Source: Isoperla grammatica
Lineage: Eukaryota; Arthropoda; Insecta; Plecoptera; Perlodidae
Direction: 5' to 3'
Length of the DNA stretch: 64,000 nt
Assembly: GCA_945910005.1 (NCBI GenBank)
Contig: OX246737.1
Span: 77,258,054-77,322,053 of the forward strand
How positions within the stretch are numbered: position 1 is the stretch's first letter; the number at the start of each line of letters is the position of its first letter. This document shows positions 43,851 to 55,240 of this stretch, piece by piece. The position numbers were made by a program, and so were the translations under genes. Below the pieces are notes generated by a model. It was not told the DNA's origin, searched no databases, and worked only from the letters and a program-made list of their open reading frames with translations.

Positions 43851-44983
43851 CATTATAGTGCAACGGGTCGTCCGATTTAAAAACGGTTTTCACATTCGTT
43901 ATCTACGTACCATCGCCGATGTAATAAAAGTAAAATAAAATGATTTCCGTAGAATTGACGGGACGCACACGACGCTCGGAGTCGACGCATCGTTTCTGGC
44001 GTTGCGAAAACCAACTATACCTAGTGATGTACTTAATTGGGAATGGTTTTGTTTGAAACATTTTTCTCTAGTCCTCTCGGTACGTTCCGTCAACGAGTTG
44101 CTAGAATTTCTCAATTCTAAACTTGTTTATTTTCATTATAGTGCAACGGTAAGCCCTTTTTTAAAACGGTTTTCACACTCGTTATCTACACACCATCGCC
44201 GATGTAATTGAATTAAAATAAAATGATGTCCAATAGAATGGTCACGTCCCTAACGACGCCAGGGATCAAGGCGTCGTTTTTGGCGTTGTGAAAGCTAAAT
44301 ACACCTAGTGCTGGACTTAATTGGGAATGGTTTTATTTGAAACATTTTGATCTCACCCTCTTGGTACGTCCGTCAACGAGCAGAAAATGTACCCATTTGT
44401 AACAATTAATTGTATAAATGTTGTTGTTCTTAGAGAAAAAGGTGAAATATACCTTTAACCGTAATCACTTACTCTGTACGGTTTTGCAAAATCAGTCCAA
44501 TCCGTGAACCCAATCGGAAGATACAGCCGTATGTGTTGGAATGATATTGTCGTAAGAAGCCAGTCAACGTATTAGTTGCCTACCCCAACACTTCAGCCGT
44601 GTTTTCAAACCAAAAAATAAATGATTCTCGTCTGTAGAATTTACGTGTAAGAAATCGATCATAACTCAACCAGCGATTCATCAGGAGTTAAACGGAAGGT
44701 CGCATTCAATTTGTATTAGTAAGGGTTATTGTATCCGTACGTACAACGAGAGCCAGCGCGACGCGTGCAGCCACACTGACTCCTAATTGGTCGACCATAT
44801 TATGGCCGCTATCTCAATGAGTTTTAGAGCTGCATAGTTATTAGTTAAACTTGTTTCATTCGATTTAGAACAAGGATTTCTAGTTCGATAATAATATGCA
44901 CGCGTTTAAATGAGGTGAGACTAAGGGAAATGTTTATCGAAATAATGTCAAATTTTAACAAATAGAAATTCGATCATTTCCTA

Positions 44984-46000
44984 GTTATTATTATCTGTAG
45001 AGCCTGGTTTTATCTGTATTATCTGTAGGATCTGGTTTTGATCCTCAGTAGGGGCGAACTTTTATACCAATTGCTATAATCTTCATACATGATTCATAAA
45101 GCTGGGTTGCGCTTTAATGGTCACAGATAATTTGACATCATGAGTTAAAATTTAAACGAAAATTGTTCCGTTTTAGTTCAAAACGTTATCATCAATAATT
45201 CCTCCACTAACCTGGACTGCCGAGCAGTTGACGAGAAGAACGAAGCTGTTACACAAGCTTTCGAACCCTCCAATTTACACAAGGCGGCAAGACGCAAACA
45301 CCCTGTTGAGTGTGGGTTTAAATAATAACAGTACAACTATTTATTCTTACGCCAAGAACCCAAGAACCACAAATCGGAATGCAAAAATGTGATTGTGAAT
45401 ACAAATTAATCGCGACTCGCTCGACGTTGTATACAATGCACAATCATTTATTCACGCGACACGACACAAGTTAACAGAAAATGTAACAGTTACCTTAATC
45501 CCCAAAGTTTGACACCACACTGTCAATAATGTTTTAAATCTGCAAGCATGCATTGTAAGACGAAAATAGATAATTAACAATACAAGGATAAAATATGATC
45601 CAGGAATAAAAGCCTTTGGACAAAGAACTCCCAACTGAGCGTATGAACTGATCAAAATCGTCTACTTTTATATAAAGTATACAAAAGTTAAAAATTATCA
45701 AAATATTGTTTTTCAAAATAATAAATATGTAAGGATGTTTTAATTCTACTCTCTCACTTTAACATCAGCTTGTGGATGTAATTATTATAACATTTATTCT
45801 GTAAAATCGAGTATAGTCAAAGAACGGGGGAGTAATGTATAGTGTATTTATTTGTAAAATGTGTTTCATCCTCGAACCATGTGTGTATTAATTGCTAATG
45901 TTATCGCAGTGGTAGTAGTAAGCAAATGATGTGGATATAGATTAGTTTCGTAGTGTTTTCATGACAGTTCTTAATATTGGTAGTGTGATATATAATATTT
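44984..46000. other. Stretch without recognisable gene
   Basis: Partly repeated TATCTGTAG words at 44990-45040; otherwise AT-rich without coding that I can support. Confidence 0.5.
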
Positions 46001-46009
46001 ATAATTTGT

Positions 46010-46150
46010 CTTCGACAGGAGTAGGCTACGTGCCGGTACCAGGCTTCCCCTCCTCCCTTCCTTATTATCATTCATCCCTCATCACTCATCAGGCTAACAA
46101 GGGCATTGTGCCCTACACTGGCCTTAATTATAATAAAGTAAAGTAAGTTA
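46010..46150 (+). mobile_element. LINE-type 3' tail
   Basis: CAGGCTAACAAGGGCATTGT, then GCCCTACACTGGCC and an AATAAAGTAAAGTAAGTT ending, a polyadenylation-like signal with an (AAGT)n microsatellite tail. No coding is left. Confidence 0.4.
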
Positions 46151-46259
46151 AGTGTGAGGAAGATTTTGTGGTTGGCGTGAGGTGAATCTTCTAATCTTTC
46201 GCTATAACGACATCATGAGAATACAGACGCACACTCACGATGGGGTCGTGTGAAAACAG

Positions 46260-46840
<581 letters not shown>

Positions 46841-47800
46841 CCTTTACTCGACCAAGGGAATAAGTATCTCGCAGCAGTCTCCATCTCCTCTACCCTCCTT
46901 CTAAGAAGAAAGAAAAAGAGTTATATCCCCTAGACGTATGCCCAGGGTACGAGGAACGGGGTCCGCTACACATTAAGTGCAAGTCTACTCGTAGCGAGGA
47001 GCTCGCCCGAGCCAACTATCGCGAGTTTCTAATCGTGTAACGCGGCTGTTAGGCTTGGCCAACCAAGATGAGTATTGGTGAAAGCTGCTCGCTCATCTTT
47101 GATGTCCCCAGCCTCAAAGTTGCTGTGGAGCGATTTTACCAAGATTCTACGTTATGCAAAATAGCTTGACAAATGTAGAAAGTAATCAGCTAAAACGACC
47201 ATCTCCCACATTAACTATTGATTGAGTGAAGATAATATGTACTTGCAAAGTTAATATAAAATCTCTTAACACTGTTCTGGGTTTCTAACGTCTAGGCCTA
47301 TTATAGGCCTAGGACCCAACATTTTTCGCTTGCAGCAAATTGGGCTGCAGCGACTGGGACATCACTGTCCTATTTCCCTCTGCATTTCATGTAAATAGTT
47401 GGCAACCCTAGTGGCGATTGTTAGCAATGGTGGTCGTGCCTGAGAATAATTTTCTTTAGCAGCCGGACCCATAGGCTGGACTAGGCCTAGGCCTACCGGT
47501 ATTGTACACAGGCATAGCATAGAGCGTTGAGGTTAGGATGACCGGCTAAACTCAAAGACATTGGACTTGATGCCAGGATGTGCCAATAGTAGGCTTAGCC
47601 CTAGTGCTAGGCTAATTACTAAGCTTAGGAGCTAGCCTAGGGCTAGGCAGGCACGGTTACACGACACTTAAACTCTTACCTTACTTACATCCACCCATAG
47701 AGAAAAAAAAGTAGTATCCTCCTTATACTGTGATCCACCGGTCTGCTGTTGTACTGGTTTAGTTCGAGTCTCATCCACCCAGCACGCCACTTTCACGTAA
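46841..47800. other. Stretch without recognisable gene
   Basis: Contains a TAGGCCTA-rich part (47290-47650) with GCTAG/CTAGG words. No coding seen. Confidence 0.5.
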
Positions 47801-47979
47801 TAGAGTCCGCCAAAGTCAAGGGGGGAACCCGCTTCCGTGCAAAGCCAGTGCACTGCCCATTTAAAATAACCCGTGGTGTTTTTTCAAACACCTATATCTC
47901 AGTAAATTTACATATTTAACTCATAATATGTTCCATGTTACGTGAAGCACCAACTCTCTATTGAGGTATTATACACAAC

Positions 47980-50300
47980 TGTAAGGTTAAAGCTAGTGAT
48001 TTCAGTAATAAAATTATGTTGGACTGGTCTCAGTATGACGAAGATCAATTCCGACAAGACCTTTACAGTATGGACTATAATATGTCAAACACAGATGTTA
48101 CTAGCCTAGCAGATGCTTTTGTTAACAATATGGTAAAAGCTAAAACTAAAAATGTGCCAAATGTGGTACGCAAAGGTAATTACGAAAAACATCCATGGTT
48201 TAATGACTCGCTTAAATCATTGCTACATAAAAGAGATTGTCTGTTTGTAGAAGCCAAGTCGACAAATAGTTTTGTAACTTGGAATGCGTATAAAACAGTG
48301 AGAAATGAAGCAACAAAAATGCTAAGAAGGATAAAACAGAATTATTATCAATCCAAAATAGATAATTGTAAATATGACAGCATACAGATGTGGAGAACTC
48401 TAAAAGATTTAGTAAATCTTAAAAATAATTGTAACAAGCCAAATGAAATTCATTTTGAAGACGGTTCCATCGAGTCCGTAGAATGTACTATTGCAAACAA
48501 ATTTAATACATATTTTGTAGAGAGTGTGAAAATGATCAATGATGATATACCGAACATTAAAGCTATTGACATTCAAAATGATAACATTCGTAAAACTGTG
48601 GACTTGAATGAATACGAGGGGTCTAGCGAAGGGAGTAAACTAAGTAATTTTCAAAATATAACTATAGCACAGTTGGATAAACTAGTAAGAAATCTAAAAA
48701 GTAAGGGAGGTGGAACCAGTGACGGTATATCAGTCAAACTATTCAAAGATGCTTACCCAGTGGTCAGATTTAATTTGCTTAATATTATTAATACCTCCCT
48801 TAAAAGTGGTGAATTCCCAAGTAACTGGAAAGAATCGCTAATTGTACCCATTGAAAAAGTGAATGGAACAAAACTTGCAACGGAATTCAGACCAGTAAAT
48901 ATGCTTCCAGTGTATGAAAAACTCTTAGAATTAGTGGTACACGAGCAATTATACGTATATTTAGAAAATAATCACATGATCCTTGAGAACCAATCAGGTT
49001 TTCGCCGAGGTCACTCTTGTGAAACTGCTATACAGTTGTTACTTACTAAATGGTCGGAATGTATAGATAAAGGTAATTCTATCATGGTAGTATTTATTGA
49101 TTTAAAACGTGCTTTTGAGACTATTGACAGAGAGAGACTACTCATTAAGTTGAAAAAAATGTATGGGATAGATGGTATGGTTCTAAAATGGTTAACTGAT
49201 TACCTAATGGGGAGAACACAAAGAACTAAATATGGCAATGGAGTATCAGACAAAATTGATATTGACTTAGGAGTTCCCCAGGGATCGGTTTTAGGACCAT
49301 TGTTATTTAATATGTACATCAATGATATTGTAATGTGTGTTGATAAATGCTACATTAACCTTTATGCAGATGATACAGTTATATTCATAGATGGAATTGA
49401 TATAGATGAAATGGTTGCAATATTAGATGCAGAACTTAAAGATTTAGCGCAGTGGCTTAGTATAAACTTTTTGAAGTTAAACGTTAAAAAATCTAAATGT
49501 ATGTTCTTAGGATGTGAGAAATTGTCTAATTATGTTTTCATGAACAATAGTAGTAGAATCACAATAAATAAAGAAGAATGTGAATTGGTAAAAGAGTTTA
49601 AGTATTTAGGGGTTATCATTGATAACAAATTAAATTTCCATCTATACATTGAATATGTAAAAAATAAAATAGCTAAGAAAATAGGATATATTCAAAGAAT
49701 TGGTAGCAACTTATCTCCTTGGTCAAAGAAAGTAATATATCTTACAATTGTACAACCACATTTTGATTTTTGTGCATCGATTCTATACCAGTCGTTCCTG
49801 GGGGATCTTGAAAGACTGCAGCTATTGCAGAATAGAGGCATGAGGCTGATTTTAAAATGTAGTAAATATGTTCCTATTAGATTTATGCTTGACGCACTGG
49901 AATGGTTAAATGTGGAAAACCAAATAAAAATGAATGCAATGATATTTATTTTTAAAATGCAATGTGGTCTTCTACCAAATTATTTAAATAACCGCCTGGT
50001 AAAAACATCTGAGGTGCATTCTTATGCTACAAGAAATGTTAAAAGTACTTACTATTTGAAGAGCCACAAAAAGGGTTTAACAACTAAGTCGATATTCTAC
50101 ATGGGTATTCGTCAATATAACCAGTTACCGAATAAGTTGAAATTAATGACAAATGTTCAAAGTTTTAAGAATGAATATATAAAACTGTTAAATGATAATT
50201 AGAATTGCTGTGTGAGAATTTAAGAGTAAAATTGTATTATATCATTTTTATATGTGAAATGTATAGCAATAGTGCTAATAAAGAATTTACATACATACAT
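47980..50300 (+). mobile_element. 5'-truncated LINE inserted in repeat R
   Basis: Boundaries come from comparison with the uninterrupted repeat R near 61173: ...TTCACAAC|CAAACATCG there; here ACACAAC precedes the insertion and ACAAC follows it after an (ACAT)n tail. Short duplication ACAAC at 47975-47979 and 50301-50305. AATAAAGAATTTACATACAT forms the polyadenylation signal and tail. Confidence 0.85.
48016..50202 (+). CDS. LINE reverse transcriptase ORF, 728 codons, uninterrupted
   Basis: A plus-strand frame from ATG at 48016 to TAG. It begins in the linker between endonuclease and RT (KHPWFNDSLKSLLHKRDCLF), so the endonuclease has been lost by 5' truncation and this ATG is probably internal to the original ORF2. 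RT blocks: GGTSDGISVKLFKDAYP, TEFRPVNMLPVYEKLLE, QSGFRRGHSCETAI, VVFIDLKRAFETID (catalytic Asp), LGVPQGSVLGPLLFNMYIND, INLYADDTVIF (catalytic pair), FLKLNVKKSKCMFLG and FKYLGVIIDNKLNF. It ends with the usual LINE tail region (YATRNVKSTYY, YNQLPNKLK). No stops or frame breaks over 2.2 kb imply recent insertion. AT-rich codon use; CR1/Jockey-like group, exact clade not assigned. Not expected to move by itself. Confidence 0.88.
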   Translation: MLDWSQYDEDQFRQDLYSMDYNMSNTDVTSLADAFVNNMVKAKTKNVPNVVRKGNYEKHPWFNDSLKSLLHKRDCLFVEAKSTNSFVTWNAYKTVRNEATKMLRRIKQNYYQSKIDNCKYDSIQMWRTLKDLVNLKNNCNKPNEIHFEDGSIESVECTIANKFNTYFVESVKMINDDIPNIKAIDIQNDNIRKTVDLNEYEGSSEGSKLSNFQNITIAQLDKLVRNLKSKGGGTSDGISVKLFKDAYPVVRFNLLNIINTSLKSGEFPSNWKESLIVPIEKVNGTKLATEFRPVNMLPVYEKLLELVVHEQLYVYLENNHMILENQSGFRRGHSCETAIQLLLTKWSECIDKGNSIMVVFIDLKRAFETIDRERLLIKLKKMYGIDGMVLKWLTDYLMGRTQRTKYGNGVSDKIDIDLGVPQGSVLGPLLFNMYINDIVMCVDKCYINLYADDTVIFIDGIDIDEMVAILDAELKDLAQWLSINFLKLNVKKSKCMFLGCEKLSNYVFMNNSSRITINKEECELVKEFKYLGVIIDNKLNFHLYIEYVKNKIAKKIGYIQRIGSNLSPWSKKVIYLTIVQPHFDFCASILYQSFLGDLERLQLLQNRGMRLILKCSKYVPIRFMLDALEWLNVENQIKMNAMIFIFKMQCGLLPNYLNNRLVKTSEVHSYATRNVKSTYYLKSHKKGLTTKSIFYMGIRQYNQLPNKLKLMTNVQSFKNEYIKLLNDN

Positions 50301-50500
50301 ACAACCGAACATCGATAAACGTGATAGAATTTAAATAATTACAAGTTATAACTCCAAATGTGCGATAACAACGTTGCAATTTAAGTCGGAGATACAAGGT
50401 TCTGGCGCACGCCAAAGCCCGCACCATCTGGCGTCGCTGTAATAGATGTTGCCACAGCCAAATATCGTCTTATTTGTTATTGGCTGTTCAAAAGGCACCG

Positions 50501-51000
50501 TGTGTTAGGACATACAGCGCTATATGTGGCCAAATTTAGCAACAAACTGCTGAAGATTTCATTCCGCGGTTGAAAATAGTGCTGGATATTATTGTGATAT
50601 ATCTTGTTTTTGTTTGGTGTTTGTTTTGTTTTTTATTGTTGATGTGTATTTATTTTGTATTGTTGTTTTGTTTTGTGCTTTTGTTTTGGCTTTTATTGTC
50701 TTGTTTTGTTTGTGTTTGTTGTGTGTTATTTGTTGTTTTTACGTCTAAAACGTGTCCTGATTAAAATGGTGGCTTGCCTTTTTAAGATTTACTGATGGGA
50801 TTCATAATCTGCACGAAAATTTTAAAACCCGTATTTAATTAAACAATTTTCACAATTTCCCTTTATTGACGTAGGAAGAACGACGCTGCTTCAGCAGGTT
50901 GTTGCGCGACTTTGCCACTTGGAGCGCTTCATTCGTTTTCACTAGCGCCATCAGTGGCCAATCTCGGTGCCTTGAAGCCGAGCTGCGGCCAGGCTGAGGC
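50501..51000. other. T-rich stretch, then CpG-richer sequence
   Basis: 50590-50750 is a TTTTG-rich strand asymmetry without homology; its open frame is compositional. 50880-51010 is richer in CG and GC and leads into the THAP relic. Confidence 0.45.
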
Positions 51001-51019
51001 AGTTCCAAGAACTAGGTCT

Positions 51020-51093
51020 GGGGTGAACTCTTGCGCCGCGTTTGGCTGTACGTCAAGAGCTGGAAAACAGTCTGGATTATCATTCCATGTAGT
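51020..51093 (+). pseudogene. THAP-domain first-exon relic
   Basis: Reads GVNSCAAFGCTSRAGKQSGL then SFH, the first part of a THAP zinc finger (C-x4-C followed by SFH, normally SFHxFP). The residue before VNS should be the initiator Met but is GGG here, so the start codon is lost. The frame hits TAG two codons after SFH, although a GTAGTG just after SFH could be a weak splice donor. No second half (W, C-x2-H, AVPTIF) was found downstream. It is not a copy of the THAP at 7315, whose sequence differs. Probably a dead gene or transposon fragment. Confidence 0.5.
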
Positions 51094-51099
51094 GTAGGT

Positions 51100-52678
51100 C
51101 TGATGGGGACCACAACATTTACAATGTTCTTTTTTCAATTTAATTGTAAAAAGCACTAGGGCCCTATTTATTATTTCCATTAATACTAAAAGTTTGAGTA
51201 TGTTACGTACAAGAAAATTGTTTATTATATGGTCCATCCCAGTGTTGCAAATGTTAGGATCATGTGTTGCTAAATCGTAAATGGTCTAATCAATTTTTTA
51301 AGATAACTAATATCTCTGCTTACTTGGCTTATGTTGATTTAAATTTTGATAACATGCTAGTAGGGTACCCCGTAACCCCCTACCCAGTTGTAATTTAAGA
51401 ACTTCGTACTGTTTATGAGGAATATTTCGAAAGAAGGAGACAAATATTACATTATGACGACAGTTTATTTACTGTATACAATTTATATTATAACGTTGTG
51501 AATTAAAAGTGGTATTTAATAAAATACATTACTATTTACATAGTGAATGTTGTCTTGATCATTTTTCACCAAAGAACCCATATTCTTTACAATGCTATTA
51601 TTTGTATGCCCTACTAAAACCAAACAATAACAGAGTGATTTTGTTAGTATCATCTGAAGTACCTCTCGTCTCCGTGCTAGGGTTGACATATTTTTGAAAT
51701 TATGTGCTTAAAATGTGTGATACAAATCCTCTGTTACTAAAAGGTATGTATTACATTTTACTCTACAATAATTTACATGTTTCCAGATTGTATATTAAGT
51801 TTAGCAGCAAGCTCAGATTGAGCCTCCTTCAAATTCAATGCAATCATTCTTCATTAGAGCATGTTGGCCTAGAGCTATTAATACATTAACACGTTTTTTT
51901 TTTTTTTTTTTTTTTTTAATAACAAATTTGAAAATATAACTGCTGTTTAGCATTAAGCCCTAGCTTAGCTTAGCTTTAACCCACTTTATACTAGGTTTGT
52001 TCATGTGGGTTTTTGGTTGAAACCCCAGGTTTTTTTTTTTGCTGGGCAAAATTCCCCCCCCCCCCCCCCACTTCCTTTCTACAGCAGCATCACTTGCATA
52101 ATAGGCCTACAATTTGCACCTTTACTGAATATTTTTAATGTAACAAAATTCCATTCTAAATTCTTTCTATTATTACCCTTTCATCCCAAGTGGAAAAGGT
52201 TCCATATTATGTCATCCTGGGTTTTCGATTGATTTTGTATTTTTCAGTTTCCCTGTAATCTGTATACATAGACCTGTTCCAATTTCTTCTTCAGAAAACA
52301 TTTTCTTTCCGGATATAAAAATATATAGTAGGCATGCGAGGCTTTGAATGTTGGGGTTTGAAGGTGTTAATCTGGCATATTCCAACGTAACACAAAGAAA
52401 TAAATTTCTATCGGAATAACGTTAAAATACATTAAGAACTTCCTTGACTTGGTATCCCAAAGCATAAATATGCATGAATATATTTTTTTAAATCACCACA
52501 TTCTTTAAAGTAATGAGATATTCCTACTTAAAATACGCGAAATTACTGGACGTTTCAATGCCAATACGCGCTTTTTGCCCAGACCGACTTCCGAGAATCG
52601 CTCCCTCTCTCTCACTCCTTTTGTTCTCAGCTCGGCTTCAACCACTGCAACGGCAGGTATAGGCGCGCACTCTGTCCA
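51100..52678. other. Stretch without recognisable gene
   Basis: Holds a poly-T run (51895-51917) and a 16-base C run at 52054-52069. No coding, RNA or bounded repeat seen. Confidence 0.5.
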
Positions 52679-53263
52679 GCTCTCCCCACAGCCTTCTTGA
52701 CGGGTCAATAGGGTCAATATTATTTTAAGACAAATTCATCAATAAAAACAAACGCGGACGACCTACCCTTGTCTCTCTGCATGTTGTCGTATCCTAAAGG
52801 CAAAGGGAACACATATTACTACTCTGAAAGATCTCTTTGTAATGTTTTCAGTGTCAATGTTTCTTGATATTGGTAATAAGGTTTCATAAATAATATTACA
52901 AACTAAATCAGTCGAACACGGCCGTTACAATAAAAAACGCTGCCACAATTCCCCGCGAGAAATTAACTTCTGTCGAACACGATCACGGCAATGAAGACAA
53001 CTGACCATCAAATCAACTGACGAAGAAACACGTCAAGTATCCTAGCAACACACAGAAGTCACCGCTTTGTTGTAGTGTATTTCCATTTTGACAGGTGGAC
53101 CGCATTTTTCAGTGCTGCGCTCTGGTGGTTGAGCTTTCAAAGATCCCCATTGCATCTGCAGTCCTTAGAAGGCATATCGACCTCGGTCAACTAGTAAAAC
53201 TCAAAGATTGTTGATAGCAAAACTGCCATGATCACGAATCACGATGTAAACAACCCTAAACTG
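52679..53263 (+). repeat. Repeat S, copy 1 (uninterrupted)
   Basis: Starts CTCCCCACAGCCTTCTTGAC, passes GGGTCAATAGGGTCAATATT at 52701, and ends near AATCACGATGTAAACAACCC. The match at 62871-63458 is co-linear; a partial inverse copy is at 61823-62140. This copy gives the empty site for the TA-flanked element at 61408-62868. Confidence 0.8.
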
Positions 53264-53285
53264 TCAGAGCTGCTGCCTGACGCCC

Positions 53286-53348
53286 AAGGTCCACTAAATC
53301 CCCTGTCGGGGTGTCGTTGAACTCGCTATTAGCGATCTAGTGGGCCTT
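53286..53348. repeat. AAGGTCC hairpin, 63 bp
   Basis: AAGGTCCACTAAATCCCCTG pairs imperfectly with TAGCGATCTAGTGGGCCTT, with TCGTTGAACTCGC in the loop. It lies just after repeat S. Confidence 0.65.
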
Positions 53349-53424
53349 GCCTGCCGCGATCCCCTCTGTGCGCATGCGCGGATCTTCCTTCTCTATTATT
53401 CACGAAATGGAGTTTTCTCTCTCT

Positions 53425-54061
53425 TGAAATTGGCAACGTTGTAATCGCACTTTTGGAGTTATAACTCGTAATTATTTAAATTCTATCAAGTTTCTCGATG
53501 TTCGGTTGTGTACAATGCCTCAATAGAGAGTTAGTGCTGCACGTAACATAGAATATTATATGAGTTAACAGGGAAGGATACCTCTACGTCAAAAACCGCA
53601 CACAATCTTCATTTTTAAATTATATCACAAGAATGGGCTTCGAAATCGAAAATCTGAATCAACAGCGCACTGTGGTTTAGTAAACCCTACACATTGAATG
53701 CGCTAAGTCGTGACTTAAATTATAATAAGTATGTTTTTTTATAAATAATCAATTTAATTACTAATTATCGAATTATAATCAAAATACTACGCTTATGGTT
53801 ATAATATTTTATTCAATCTGTAGGGCTTACCAAAGCAAAGTTCGCTGCTGATTTAGATTTTCGATTTCTTGTTGCAATCTTGAGATATAAATTAAAAATG
53901 AACATTTTCTGCGGTTTTTGACGTAGAGACTACCCTTTGCCCTTAAATATGTATATTTACTGAGATATAGGTGTTTGAAGAAACACCACGGGTTATTTTA
54001 AATGGGCAGTGCACTGGCTTTGCACGGAAACGGGTTCCCGCCTTGACTTTGGCGGACTCTA
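53425..54061 (-). repeat. Repeat R, copy 3 (minus), interrupted
   Basis: The inverse of repeat R: TTGACTTTGGCGGACTCTAT at 54042-54061 is its start, and CAACGTTGTAATCGCAC-type sequence near 53437 its far part. A piggyBac-like MITE splits it at 53569-53942 and a TA-flanked MITE abuts its start at 54064. Confidence 0.75.
53569..53942. mobile_element. piggyBac-like palindromic MITE, 374 bp
   Basis: TTAA flanks both sides (53565-53568, 53943-53946). The left end CAGGGAAGGATACC is mirrored by CTACCCTTTGCCC, followed inward by CTCTACGTCAAAAACCGC / GCGGTTTTTGACGTAGAG. Nearly the whole element is one palindrome centred near 53755. The uninterrupted repeat R at about 61113 shows a single TTAA at this position. 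Confidence 0.85.
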
Positions 54062-54063
54062 TA

Positions 54064-54364
54064 GGGCACTAGTAACACCAAAAGACAACAATGAAACAAA
54101 TGAATTGAACTGATGGACAAACCATCAGCTGTCAAAATAACAAAATTGCAACCATAGAAATAAAAACTAGTGTAGCAATAGTAACTGCTCGCCATTTAAA
54201 ACTTTTAATGATAGACAACGACTAATTGAAAGTTTTGTATGTGTATTTGTTTGTTTTTTGTTTTGTTTTCCAAAATCAGAAGAAATTATTTTTTGACAGC
54301 TTGTTGTTTGTCCATCGGTTCAATTCATTTGTTTCATTGTTGTCTTTTGGTGTTGCTAGTGCCC
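54064..54364. mobile_element. 301-bp TA-flanked MITE (GGGCACTAG ends)
   Basis: GGGCACTAGTAACACCAAAA and its inverse TTTTGGTGTTGCTAGTGCCC end the element; the inverted repeat continues for about 65 bp (AATGAATTGAAC / GTTCAATTCATT). TA lies outside both ends. Probably a Tc1/mariner-type derivative. Confidence 0.85.
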
Positions 54365-54599
54365 TATTGGCTTACAAATTTAATTTGAAGGATTGTCAAC
54401 AGCTGGTCAACAGTCAACTGACTGACAAACAATTACACTTGAGGTATGTTCGTTGGACCTTCTCGACTTCGCAAACATCAACAAAACAAATTGTCCGTGT
54501 GACGGTGAAACACTTGTCAGTGGTCAGCTCATTACGCCTAGCGTACATCAATTTCTTTAGTTGTAATGGTGATAAAGTGAAGTGATAAGTGCAGTGAAG

Positions 54600-55240
54600 T
54601 GGTGATGATATGATATATGTTTATTTTGTCTTTGATAAATACATACATGTACATATTTAATTGGACATTCAAACTATTTTGTTATTCTAATAACTAATTT
54701 ACTTAACTTAGGCCCTATACACAAAAGGTTTGCAATAACAATAACTTTGTAGGCCCTACATATTACTATATTATATATACAATAGCTTTACAACTTTACA
54801 ATAACATAATATGTAGGCCCTACATTTTATCATATTCTATATACAATAGGTTTAACTTTACAATAACTTAGGCTATATTTAGGCCCTACACTATTTCTCT
54901 TCCAAATAGTCTTTGATGGAGTAGTATGCTTTGTTTAATAGCATGTTTTTCACAGTTTGTTTAAATTTATCAATTGAAGTTATTTGTTTTATGCTGTTAG
55001 GGAGTTTATTAAATAGTTTAGTTTTGAAATAGAGTTTAATTGAGAAAGTTTGCTAGTGAATGTTGTTTTCCTGTCGTGTGTGATGGCTGTGTAATTCATT
55101 GTTTTTACTTAATATTAGGGGGTTTTGTTTCACAATTGCTACTGCTTGGAATATATATAGACTATAAAGGGATGTAATAATGATGTGATAATTATTTTTA
55201 AACAGACATAACCTTGAAACTTGTCTAGAGCCTACATGGG
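54600..55240 (-). mobile_element. LINE 3' end (minus) with RT C-terminus
   Basis: The minus-strand reading KNNYHIIITSLYSLYIFQAV, then NNELHSHHTRQENNIH, a frame interruption, FKTKLFNKLPNSIKQITS and NKAYYSIKDYLEEK with a stop near 54895 is the typical last 100 residues of a Jockey/CR1-type ORF2. The 3' UTR has AATAAACATATATC near 54620. It is 5'-truncated near 55240. Confidence 0.65.

Larger units (their letters stand above)
38866..44983. mobile_element. Second large foldback / inverted duplication
   Basis: The left arm (38866-39990) is repeated in inverse at 42117-44983 with insertions. Matching pairs include AAAACTCATTGAGATAGCG / CTATCTCAATGAGTTTT and AACGCCAAAAACGACG / CGTCGTTTTTGGCGTT. Each arm contains tandem modules of about 256 bp (left) or 283 bp (right) centred on that AACGCC motif. 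A hAT-style GGGGTTCTCAAACTATGG lies in the left arm at 39869-39886 (inverse) and in altered form in the right arm near 42620. The spacer (39991-42116) holds a LINE 3' end, LINE tails and a SINE. Transposon class unknown. Confidence 0.65.
47805..50500 (+). repeat. Repeat R, copy 1, interrupted by a LINE
   Basis: ATAGAGTCCGCCAAAGTCAA starts the repeat; GTGTTTTTTCAAACACC, a perfect hairpin, lies at 47877-47893. After the LINE insertion (47980-50300) it resumes at ACAACCGAACATCGATAAAC and runs to TTGTTATTGGCTGTTCAAAA near 50493. Other copies: 60995-61400 (+) and 53425-54061 (-). Confidence 0.8.

Noticed and set aside
54226..54585. 119-codon frame MKVLYVYLFVFCFVFQ... resembling a signal peptide
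   Set aside because: It starts inside the 54064-54364 MITE and crosses its inverted end; the hydrophobic start reflects T-rich DNA.
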